A stretch of DNA of 64,000 bases, from the NCBI GenBank assembly GCA_025194985.1, contig JAOANE010000046.1:1-64000 (forward strand). The letters are read 5' to 3'. A program made the translations under genes and the position numbers. The stretch's first letter is position 1. Each line of letters begins with the position of its first letter. Under the pieces are notes generated by a model. It searched no databases. It was given only the letters and a program-made list of their open reading frames with translations, and was not told the origin of the DNA. Source of the DNA: Regnicoccus frigidus. GTDB taxonomy: Bacteria > Cyanobacteriota > Cyanobacteriia > PCC-6307 > Cyanobiaceae. Positions 40,669 through 47,935 of the stretch are shown in pieces.

Positions 40669-41691
40669 TCAGGCCCAGTTGCGGGCGACAATTTCGGCCA
40701 GGTCGACGACCCGCTGGCTGTAACCCCACTCGTTGTCGTACCAGGAGATCACTTTGACCATGTTGTCGCCCATCACCAGGGTGAGGTCAGCGTCAACGAT
40801 GGCTGACTCATCGGTACCGGCGTGATCAGACGAAACCAGGGGCAGATCGCAGTACTTGATGATTCCTTTCATGCCATTTTGCGAGGCATTTTTGAGGACT
40901 TCATTCACCTCTTCCTTGCTGGTGCCGCGGCTCACTTCCACCACCAGGTCCACCACCGACACGTTCGGGGTCGGAACCCGCATGGCAATGCCGTTGAGCT
41001 TCCCCTCCATCTGCGGATAAACCAACGCCACGGCCTTGGCGGCGCCAGTTGAAGTGGGCACGATGTTGATCGCCGCAGCCCGGGCCCGGCGCAGATCGCG
41101 ATGGCTTGCATCAAGAATGCGCTGGTCACCTGTATAGCTGTGGGTCGTGGTCATCGTTCCTTTGATGATCCCGAAGTTCTGGTCAAGGACCTTGACAATC
41201 GGAGCTAGGCAGTTGGTGGTGCAACTGGCGTTGCTGAGGAGGTCGAAATCGGCATGGTTGTAATCACCTTCGTTGACACCGACCACAAACGTGCCGATGC
41301 CGGGACCCTTGCCGGGGGCCGTGATCAAGACTTTTTTGGCGCCAGCCTGGATGTGCTTGCTTGCTCCATCTTTGTCAATGAAGACGCCTGTGGCTTCGAT
41401 CACCAGATCCACTCCCCATTCTTTCCAGGGAAGGTTCAAGGGGTTGCGGTCTGAGAAGCAACGGACCGTTTGGCCGTTGATGATGAGTGAATCTTTGGCG
41501 TAATCAACCTCAGCATTACGAATCTTGCCGAGCATCGAATCGTATTGAAGGAGATGCGCGTTGGTGTGCGGATCAGATGTGTCGTTGAGACCAACAACCT
41601 CAATATTCGTGTCAGTCCCGCGGCTCAGCCAGCAGCGCATGAAGTTGCGACCAATTCGGCCAAATCCATTGATCGCAACACGCAAGGTCAT
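40669..41691 (-). CDS. gap2: Type-I glyceraldehyde-3-phosphate dehydrogenase (Gap2, Calvin-cycle type)
   Basis: 340 residues: RVAINGFGRIGRNFMRCWLS is the NAD(P)-binding start, the catalytic Cys is in LLSNASCTTNCLAPIVKVLD, and THSYTGDQRILDASHRDLRR and WYDNEWGYSQRVVDLAEIVA follow. LNDTSDPHTNAHLLQYDSML lacks the Asp after the second strand that favours NAD in glycolytic enzymes, consistent with the photosynthetic NADP-using Gap2. Plant-like GapB/CP12 regulation sites are not in the sequence itself. It is convergent with thiL, and its promoter and leader are described separately. Confidence 0.95.
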   Translation of the reverse strand: MTLRVAINGFGRIGRNFMRCWLSRGTDTNIEVVGLNDTSDPHTNAHLLQYDSMLGKIRNAEVDYAKDSLIINGQTVRCFSDRNPLNLPWKEWGVDLVIEATGVFIDKDGASKHIQAGAKKVLITAPGKGPGIGTFVVGVNEGDYNHADFDLLSNASCTTNCLAPIVKVLDQNFGIIKGTMTTTHSYTGDQRILDASHRDLRRARAAAINIVPTSTGAAKAVALVYPQMEGKLNGIAMRVPTPNVSVVDLVVEVSRGTSKEEVNEVLKNASQNGMKGIIKYCDLPLVSSDHAGTDESAIVDADLTLVMGDNMVKVISWYDNEWGYSQRVVDLAEIVARNWA

Positions 41692-41698
41692 GGCAACG

Positions 41699-41711
41699 GC
41701 GGGAAACCCGC
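41699..41711 (-). promoter_or_regulatory. Hairpin in the gap2 leader close to the start codon
   Basis: GCGGG-TTT-CCCGC on the minus strand folds into a 5-bp GC stem, 7 bases upstream of the ATG. It occupies the place where a ribosome site would be. Confidence 0.4.
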
Positions 41712-41735
41712 AAACGCAATAGGTTTTGGATGCTG

Positions 41736-41741
41736 ATCATA
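41736..41741 (-). promoter_or_regulatory. gap2 -10 box
   Basis: TATGAT on the minus strand is a near-perfect -10. It predicts a transcript start about 7 bp downstream and a leader of roughly 38 nt. The -35 region is weak. Confidence 0.5.
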
Positions 41742-41852
41742 CAGAAATGGCCTCTGGCAACCTTTCAGGGCCAGCGAGGCCAGCTCCCAGAAGCTTCTGA
41801 CTGGCAGCGCTGACAAGGGGGGTCATCCACGATTAAGTTTCTGGGCGTCTGG

Positions 41853-43307
41853 GTGGGGCCGTTGGGACTTCTGCTTGATCGTCAGCAGCCGCTGCATTTC
41901 ATTGGAATCGGTGGCATCGGCATGTCCGCGCTAGCGGTGATCCTCGTGGAGCGGGGCTTTCAGGTCAGCGGATCTGACAGCCGCGAGAGTGCCGTGGTTG
42001 AAGACCTGCGCCGTCGGGGCGTGCGCATCCACACAGCGCAGGACGCCGCTTCGTTTGAGGCCCTGTGCCAGGCCATGGCTGTTCCACCCCAGGTGGTGAT
42101 CAGCACGGCGGTAAGGGAGGGCAACCCTGAGCTGGAAGCCGCCCGTGCCGCCGGTCTGCCGATCCACTACCGCTCGGATGTGCTGGCGGCCCTGATCAAT
42201 GCCCAGCCTTCAATTGCTGTGGCCGGCAGCCATGGCAAAACGACTACCAGCACCCTGGTCGCCACGCTCCTGGCCGTCACGGGCCAAGACCCCACCGCCG
42301 TGATCGGTGGGATGGTTCCGGCCTTTCAGAGCAACGCGCGGGTCGGCCAGGGACCGCTGCTGGTTGCCGAAGCCGACGAATCCGATGGCTCGCTGGTCAA
42401 GTTCAGGCCCAGCCTTGGGCTGATCACCAACCTGGAGCTGGATCACACCGACCACTACCCCAACCTCGAAGCCTTAGTCGAGACCCTGACTGAGTTCGCC
42501 GACGGCTGTGGCCTTGTCCTGGCGAACAGCGATTGTCCGGTGCTGCGGAAACATTTCCTGCCCGGTGCCTGGTGGTCGATCGAAACGTTTGAAGGGGTGG
42601 ACTTCGCCGCCCTAGCCGTCGAGGCCCATGGCGGCGGCACTGTTGCTGATTTCTATGAATCCGGGATCTGTGTGGGCCGCGTTCGCCTGCCCCTGCCCGG
42701 CCGCCACAACCTCAGCAATGCCACGGCCGCCCTGGCTGCCTGCCGGTTGCAGGGCCTGTCCTTCGCTGATTTGAGCGTCGCGATTGAATCGCTGCAGTCG
42801 CCCGGGCGCCGCTTCGACTACCGCGGCTGCCTGGACGGGCAATTGATTGTTGATGACTATGCCCACCATCCCAGCGAGGTCGACGCCACCTTGAAGCTGG
42901 CCCATCTGATGGTGGAGAGCGGCCGCTCGCCTCTGCCTGCCACCCCCCAGCGGGTGGTGGCCGTTTTCCAACCCCATCGCTACAGCCGCACAGCGGAGTT
43001 CCTCCTCCCGTTCGCCGCAGCCCTGGCCCAGGCCGATGCGGTCTTGCTGGCACCGCTCTACAGCGCTGGCGAAGCGCCCCTTCCAGACATCTCAAGCCAG
43101 CGACTGGCCACGGAGATCCGCCTGGTTCAACCGGCGTTGCCGGTTCAAGTTGCCGCCGATCTCGATGATCTGGCCCAGCTTGTTTGCCGTTACGGGCGCC
43201 AGGACGACCTGGTGCTGGTCATGGGCGCCGGGGATGTGAACAGTCTCTGGGACCGGTTGCAGGTCCAGCGGCAAGCGCAGGCAACGCCGCCCCCCCTGGC
43301 CGCATGA
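41853..43307 (+). CDS. murC: UDP-N-acetylmuramate--L-alanine ligase
   Basis: MurC adds L-alanine to UDP-MurNAc. The UDP-binding start is QQPLHFIGIGGIGMSALAVI and the ATP loop is IAVAGSHGKTTTSTLVATLL. Other family blocks are NLELDHTDHYPNLEALVETL, GRHNLSNATAALAACR and DDYAHHPSEVDATLKLAH. The start is GTG at 41853; there is no better ATG before the conserved strand. 484 residues. The stop overlaps the murB start (ATGA). Confidence 0.97.
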   Translation: MGPLGLLLDRQQPLHFIGIGGIGMSALAVILVERGFQVSGSDSRESAVVEDLRRRGVRIHTAQDAASFEALCQAMAVPPQVVISTAVREGNPELEAARAAGLPIHYRSDVLAALINAQPSIAVAGSHGKTTTSTLVATLLAVTGQDPTAVIGGMVPAFQSNARVGQGPLLVAEADESDGSLVKFRPSLGLITNLELDHTDHYPNLEALVETLTEFADGCGLVLANSDCPVLRKHFLPGAWWSIETFEGVDFAALAVEAHGGGTVADFYESGICVGRVRLPLPGRHNLSNATAALAACRLQGLSFADLSVAIESLQSPGRRFDYRGCLDGQLIVDDYAHHPSEVDATLKLAHLMVESGRSPLPATPQRVVAVFQPHRYSRTAEFLLPFAAALAQADAVLLAPLYSAGEAPLPDISSQRLATEIRLVQPALPVQVAADLDDLAQLVCRYGRQDDLVLVMGAGDVNSLWDRLQVQRQAQATPPPLAA

Positions 43308-44233
43308 CGGCGGCTTCTCCACGGCCGGCCAGCGGCAGCTTCCAGCCTGCTGGGCTGCGCCAGCGGGTGCCGCTCCTCAACTACACCACCTGGAAAGTGG
43401 GCGGAGCGGCCGAATGGTTCGCCGAGCCCGCCGCCTGCGATGAACTGATCGCCCTGGCCCGCTGGGCCGGCAGCGAACAGCTGCCCCTGCAGCTGATCGG
43501 CGCCGGCTCGAACCTGTTGATCAGTGATGAGGGGCTCGATGGGCTGGTGATCTGCAACCGGCGCCTGCAGGGAAGCCGGCTCGATGCCAGCAGCGGCTGG
43601 CTGGAGGCCCAGGCCGGCGAACCCCTCCCCAGCCTGGCCAGGCGGGCGGCGAAGGCCGGGCTCAGTGGCCTGGAATGGGCGGTGGGCATCCCGGGCACGG
43701 CCGGCGGTGCTGCGGTGATGAATGCCGGCGCCCAGGGGGGCTGCACGGCCGAATGGCTGGAGACGGTGACCGTGCTGGATCCGGCGGCCGGCGGTGAGCC
43801 CTTCACGCTCAAGGGCTCCGAGCTGCAGTTCGCCTATCGCCACAGCCGGCTGCAGCTGGAGCCGCTGCTGGTGCTCTCGGTCTGTTTCAGGCTCAGTGCC
43901 GGCCACGATCCAGCCGAGATCAGCCGCCGCACCACCGCCAACCTGCAGAGCCGAACCAGCAGTCAGCCCTATCACCAACCCAGCGGCGGCAGTGTTTTCC
44001 GCAACCCCGAACCGCTCAAAGCAGGCCGGCTGATCGAGGATCTCGGCCTCAAGGGCCTGGCTGTCGGCGGAGCGATGGTTTCGCCGCTGCATGCCAACTT
44101 CATCGTCAACACCGGCGAGGCCAAGGCTGGGCATATCGACCAGGTGATCCAGCAGGTGCAGGCGGCCGTGCGCGCCAGTCACCAGATCGACTTGCACCCT
44201 GAGATCAAGCGGCTCGGTCACTTCGCCCCCTAG
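43304..44233 (+). CDS. murB: UDP-N-acetylenolpyruvoylglucosamine reductase
   Basis: MurB reduces the enolpyruvyl group with FAD and NADPH to make UDP-MurNAc, the substrate of MurC. FAD-binding segments are NYTTWKVGGAAEWFAEPAAC and LIGAGSNLLISDEGLDGLVI. GLEWAVGIPGTAGGAAVMNA and the catalytic Ser in GGSVFRNPEPLKAGRLIEDL follow, with a final Glu region near VRASHQIDLHPEIKRLG. 309 residues. Its ATG overlaps the murC stop, an arrangement conserved in cyanobacteria. Confidence 0.96.
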   Translation: MTAASPRPASGSFQPAGLRQRVPLLNYTTWKVGGAAEWFAEPAACDELIALARWAGSEQLPLQLIGAGSNLLISDEGLDGLVICNRRLQGSRLDASSGWLEAQAGEPLPSLARRAAKAGLSGLEWAVGIPGTAGGAAVMNAGAQGGCTAEWLETVTVLDPAAGGEPFTLKGSELQFAYRHSRLQLEPLLVLSVCFRLSAGHDPAEISRRTTANLQSRTSSQPYHQPSGGSVFRNPEPLKAGRLIEDLGLKGLAVGGAMVSPLHANFIVNTGEAKAGHIDQVIQQVQAAVRASHQIDLHPEIKRLGHFAP

Positions 44234-44284
44234 CGGCCGGCGGGAGTGAGCTGAAGCCCAGGCCCTAGCCTGTGGGCCACACGC

Positions 44285-44629
44285 ATGTCAGGCATGGCCG
44301 GCTTCGGGCTTCCCAACTTCGGACAACTGACCGAGGCTTTCCGCAAGGCCCAGCAGATTCAGCAAGACGCCCAGAAACTCCAGGACGAGCTCGATGCCAT
44401 GGAGCTGGAAGGCACCAGTGCCGATGGCCGCGCCAGTGTCTGGGTCTCAGGCAACCAGCAGCCCCTGCGGGTGCGCCTGGCGCCGGAGCTGGTGGCGGAA
44501 GGTGCCGCTGTCACCGAAGCGGCCACGTTCGAGGCACTCAAAGCCGCCTACGACCGCTCCACGGCCACGATGAAGGAGCGGATGGAGGAGCTCACCGGCG
44601 GCCTCAGCCTGCCGGGGCTGGGGGGATGA
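44285..44629 (+). CDS. ebfC: YbaB/EbfC family nucleoid-associated protein
   Basis: 114 residues with the YbaB pattern: a first helix FGQLTEAFRKAQQIQQDAQK, a short beta-sheet (GRASVWVSGNQQPLRVRLAP) and a last helix AAYDRSTATMKERMEELTGG. Members dimerise like tweezers and bind DNA. It follows murB after 51 bp and overlaps rsgA (opposite strand) by 26 bp at its 3' end. Confidence 0.93.
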   Translation: MSGMAGFGLPNFGQLTEAFRKAQQIQQDAQKLQDELDAMELEGTSADGRASVWVSGNQQPLRVRLAPELVAEGAAVTEAATFEALKAAYDRSTATMKERMEELTGGLSLPGLGG

Positions 44630-45641
44630 GCTCGCTGGGGGCCTCGTCGCGGTCGCGCTCCTGGGCTTCCCCCTGCTGCGACAGGCGCCGCCGCGATGAC
44701 TCCCGCCGCCGGTCGATTCTGAGCTCGGGCCGTTGGCCCGCCGGCTGCCGGCTCGCTGCTGGTGCGCGGGATTCGCCCAGCTCCTGCAGGCACTGCCGAT
44801 AGATCGCGAAGCGGTCCCAGTCGGTGCCGACCCGGCAGCCCGGATCGCCTTGGTGCAGGCAATTGCTGTAGCGGCAGCCGCCTTCGGCCAGGGCTGGGGC
44901 CAGCTCCGGGAACAGGGCGGCCAGCCGGGTGGGATCAGCGGGAAGGTCCGGGCGGTTGAAGCCGGGCGTGTCGGCCAGCAGGGCACCGGGGCCCAGCGGG
45001 AACAGCTCGACATGGCGGGTGGTGTGGCGCCCCCGCTGCAGCTTCCCGCTCACCGCCGCCACCCGCAGGCTCAGGTCGGGGATCAGGGCATTGAGCAAGC
45101 TGCTCTTGCCCACCCCCGACGGCCCGCAGAGCACGGCCAGGCCTGGCCTGGCGAGCTGGCGGCGCAGGGCGAGCAGCCCTTCCCCCGTGGACAGGCTCAC
45201 ACTCAAGGCCTGGTAGCCCCAGCCTGCGGCCCGCTCTGTCCAGGCCAGCACAGCCTCCGGGGCCAGCAGATCGGCTTTCGAGAACACCAGCTCGACCGCC
45301 TGGCCGGTCGCCTCGGCGCTGAGCAGGAAGCGGCTGAGTTGCAGCGGATCGAGATCGGGCTCGGCCAGGGCCACCACGATCACCACCCGGTCGCAGTTGG
45401 CCACGGCCGGGCGCTCGAGCAGGCTCTGGCGTGGCCGCACCTGGGCGATGGCACCCCGCCTGGCTGGCCAGTCGATGCCGTCGAGCTCCACCCGATCACC
45501 CACGCAGACCTGCAGGCCGGTCTTGCCGAGGCGGGTCCGCCGGATGCAGAGCAGCCGTTGGATGGCTCCTGGGCCCGGGAGATCCAGCTGCACCTGGCAG
45601 AAATTGGCCTGCAGGGCCACCACCAGGCCGGAGACGACCAC
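44604..45641 (-). CDS. rsgA: Ribosome small-subunit biogenesis GTPase RsgA
   Basis: RsgA is a circularly permuted GTPase that checks late 30S assembly. The motif order shows this: G4 (LVFSKADLLAPEAVL) precedes G1 (VLCGPSGVGKSSLLNAL) and G3 (LADTPGFNRPDL). The zinc cluster is GCRYSNCLHQGDPGCRV. An OB-fold lies at the N-terminus. The start is GTG at 45641, 3 bp downstream of the tusA stop. The C-terminal ~60 residues are Arg/Gln/Glu-rich and unconserved. Confidence 0.95.
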   Translation of the reverse strand: MVVSGLVVALQANFCQVQLDLPGPGAIQRLLCIRRTRLGKTGLQVCVGDRVELDGIDWPARRGAIAQVRPRQSLLERPAVANCDRVVIVVALAEPDLDPLQLSRFLLSAEATGQAVELVFSKADLLAPEAVLAWTERAAGWGYQALSVSLSTGEGLLALRRQLARPGLAVLCGPSGVGKSSLLNALIPDLSLRVAAVSGKLQRGRHTTRHVELFPLGPGALLADTPGFNRPDLPADPTRLAALFPELAPALAEGGCRYSNCLHQGDPGCRVGTDWDRFAIYRQCLQELGESRAPAASRQPAGQRPELRIDRRRESSRRRLSQQGEAQERDRDEAPSELIPPAPAG

Positions 45642-45643
45642 GC

Positions 45644-45958
45644 CTAGGCGCCGTCGCGGCGGATCAGTAACCGCACCGCTGCGGGGGCCTCGGCGGCGCT
45701 GATCGGGTTCTGCAGAGGGCTGGATTCGACCCAGTGTCCTTCCGATCTGAGGCCCTCGCTCACCATCCGCTCGGGCTCGCCGCCATCGAGGTCCACCTGG
45801 AGCCAGGCGCCAGGCGCGATGGTTTCCAGCTTGAGGCGGCTGCGAATGAAATTGACCGGGCAGGGGGTGCCGCGCAGGTCGACGCTGGCCTCAGGATCAA
45901 CCTGTCTTTGGGACTCTGGACCGTCCACCTTTTCATCCACCCCCTTGTCCACCGCCAT
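45644..45958 (-). CDS. TusA-family sulfur carrier-like protein
   Basis: 104 residues with the TusA fold start VDLRGTPCPVNFIRSRLKLE. The active-site Cys-Pro is present, but the second proline of the usual CPxP is Asn here (CPVN). The tail ISAAEAPAAVRLLIRRDGA completes the domain. An acidic lead of ~25 residues precedes it. TusA proteins pass persulfide sulfur; the partner is unknown. It sits between dnaJ (20 bp) and rsgA (2 bp) on the same strand. Confidence 0.85.
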   Translation of the reverse strand: MAVDKGVDEKVDGPESQRQVDPEASVDLRGTPCPVNFIRSRLKLETIAPGAWLQVDLDGGEPERMVSEGLRSEGHWVESSPLQNPISAAEAPAAVRLLIRRDGA

Positions 45959-45978
45959 TCAGTGCCGCTGCAACGGTC

Positions 45979-47088
45979 CTAACCGAACAGGCCTCCGAAC
46001 AGGCCGCTCTTGTGGGGATGCCCCTTGTCGGAGTGGTGTCCGGCCAGTTGTTCGAGCAGCTCCCGTTCATGGCTGCTGACCTTGGTGGGAAGTTGCACCT
46101 TGATCGTGATCAGGTGATTGCCTCGCGCCACGGGATTGCCCAGCCGCGGCACCCCTTTGCCGCTGAGCGTGAGCACGGCGCCAGGTTGACTGCCGGCCGG
46201 AATCTCCATGGTTTCAGGGCCATCCACGGTGTCCACTTCGATCTTGTCGCCGAGGATGGCCTGGAGATAGTTCACCGCCACGTCGGAGTGGATGTGGATG
46301 CCTTCGCGGTGCAGCTTGTCGTGGGCCTGCACCGACAGGTAGACGTAGAGATCGCCAGGGGGGCCACCCCGCTGGCCAGCGTTGCCTTCACTGCTGACCC
46401 GCAGGCGGGTGCCGGAATCGACGCCGGCTGGAATCGTGATCCGCAGTTTCTTGCGCACCTGCTGCACCCCCTGGCCGCCGCAATCGCCGCAGGGGTTGGC
46501 AATCACCTGGCCGCTGCCTTCGCAACTGGGACAGGGGGCCACCTGGGTGAAGCTGCCGAAGGGGGTGCGGGTGGCGCGACGCACCTGGCCGGCTCCTGCG
46601 CAGGTGCCACAGGTGGTGGGGCCGCTGCCGGTCTTGGCGCCCGAGCCAGAGCAGGTGCTGCAGGTTTCCAGGTGGCGGATCTGGACGTCACGCTCCTGGC
46701 CGAACACCCCTTCGTTGAAGCTGATGTTGAGGTCGAGCCGCAGGTCGTCGCCCTGGCGGGGGCCGCGGCGACGGGGGGCGCCGCCCTGGGCCCCGCCACC
46801 GAAGCCGCTGAAGAAGGTTTCGAACAGGTCGGCGAAGCCGCCCACATCGCCCATGTCCGGCGCCCCGCCGCCGCTGACGCCGGCCTCACCGAACTGGTCG
46901 TAGCGGGCGCGGGTCTGGGGATCGCTGAGGATTTCGTAAGCCCGACCGATCTCCTTGAAGCGGTCTTCGGCCCCGGGATCCCTGTTCACATCAGGGTGAT
47001 ACTGACGGGCAAGACGTCGGTAGGAACGCTTGAGTGAGTCGGCATCGGCATCGCGCCCCACCCCCAGCAGGTCGTAGTAGTCGGCCAT
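45979..47088 (-). CDS. dnaJ: Chaperone DnaJ, type I
   Basis: A complete J-protein of 369 residues: the J domain with YHPDVNRDPG (HPD motif), a Gly/Phe-rich linker (FADLFETFFSGFGGGAQGG) and four zinc repeats (CSTCSGSG, CGTCAGAG, CPSCEGSG, CGDCGGQG). C-terminal beta domains follow, with VPRLGNPVARGNHLITIKVQ. Its ATG overlaps the grpE stop by one base (TGATG), so both co-chaperones of DnaK are made together. dnaK itself is not in the window. Confidence 0.97.
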   Translation of the reverse strand: MADYYDLLGVGRDADADSLKRSYRRLARQYHPDVNRDPGAEDRFKEIGRAYEILSDPQTRARYDQFGEAGVSGGGAPDMGDVGGFADLFETFFSGFGGGAQGGAPRRRGPRQGDDLRLDLNISFNEGVFGQERDVQIRHLETCSTCSGSGAKTGSGPTTCGTCAGAGQVRRATRTPFGSFTQVAPCPSCEGSGQVIANPCGDCGGQGVQQVRKKLRITIPAGVDSGTRLRVSSEGNAGQRGGPPGDLYVYLSVQAHDKLHREGIHIHSDVAVNYLQAILGDKIEVDTVDGPETMEIPAGSQPGAVLTLSGKGVPRLGNPVARGNHLITIKVQLPTKVSSHERELLEQLAGHHSDKGHPHKSGLFGGLFG

Positions 47089-47837
47089 CAGAGTGTTGCC
47101 CCATCTCCGGCTGAACTGTCCTGGCCTGCGTTGGGCTCGGCCGGGTCCGTCGTCGGGCCTGGACCCATCGACACTTTCACCAGAGCATGGCGCAGGACCC
47201 GTCCGTCGAGCTGGTACCCACGCTGCAGCTCTTCGACGATGAAGTCTTCGGGGTAGCGCTCACTGGGCTCGCGCAGCACCGCCTCGTGCAGCATCGGATC
47301 AAACACTTCCCCCTCCACCCGCATCGGGGCCACCCCCAGCTGCTTGAACACTTTCACCAGCTGCTCGTAAAGCACCTGATAGCTGCGGTGCAGGCCCTGG
47401 GCTTCTTCGCTCTGGGGATTGAGCTGCTGCCGGGCGCGATCGAAATTGTCGACCACCGGCAGGATTTCGCTGAGGGTGGAGCAGGTGATCTGCAGACGCA
47501 GATCCTCCTGATCCCGGCTCTGGCGCTTGCGGAAATTGTCGAAGTCGGCGGCGATCCGCATGTACTGGCTTCGGACCGTGTCGTGTTCCAGGCGCAGGGC
47601 AGCCAGCTCCTGGGCGATCTCAGCGGCGCTGGGGGCGCCACTGCCCCGGTCCGCGCCTGGCTCCTCCGCAGGATCTGGGCCACCCGCAGGCTTGCCCTGT
47701 TGATCACTCTGAGAGCCGCCTGCGGGTTGTTCACCCCCGGCTACAACGGGGGAATCGATCGTCTGGGGATGGCCATCTTGCAGGGCATCCGCCTCGGCGA
47801 ACGGTTCCCGACCAATGGGTGAGGCTTCTCCACTCAT
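47088..47837 (-). CDS. grpE: Nucleotide exchange factor GrpE
   Basis: 249 residues. The first ~80 are acidic, Gly/Gln-rich and probably disordered. The GrpE core starts with the long helix AALRLEHDTVRSQYMRIAAD, FDNFRKRQSRDQEDLRLQIT and PVVDNFDRARQQL. It ends in the beta domain with MRVEGEVFDPMLHEAVLREP and GYQLDGRVLRHALVKVSMGP. This promotes ADP release from DnaK. It is divergent from pilB by about 98 bp and is first in grpE-dnaJ-tusA-rsgA. Confidence 0.96.
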   Translation of the reverse strand: MSGEASPIGREPFAEADALQDGHPQTIDSPVVAGGEQPAGGSQSDQQGKPAGGPDPAEEPGADRGSGAPSAAEIAQELAALRLEHDTVRSQYMRIAADFDNFRKRQSRDQEDLRLQITCSTLSEILPVVDNFDRARQQLNPQSEEAQGLHRSYQVLYEQLVKVFKQLGVAPMRVEGEVFDPMLHEAVLREPSERYPEDFIVEELQRGYQLDGRVLRHALVKVSMGPGPTTDPAEPNAGQDSSAGDGATL

Positions 47838-47935
47838 GCTGACTTAACCGCCAATCGCTCCTAGACATGTTGGACGCCAGAGCGTGCCTCCCACAAGCGG
47901 CGGAAGCCCGCACCTCCTGAACACCCCCAGCGGCC

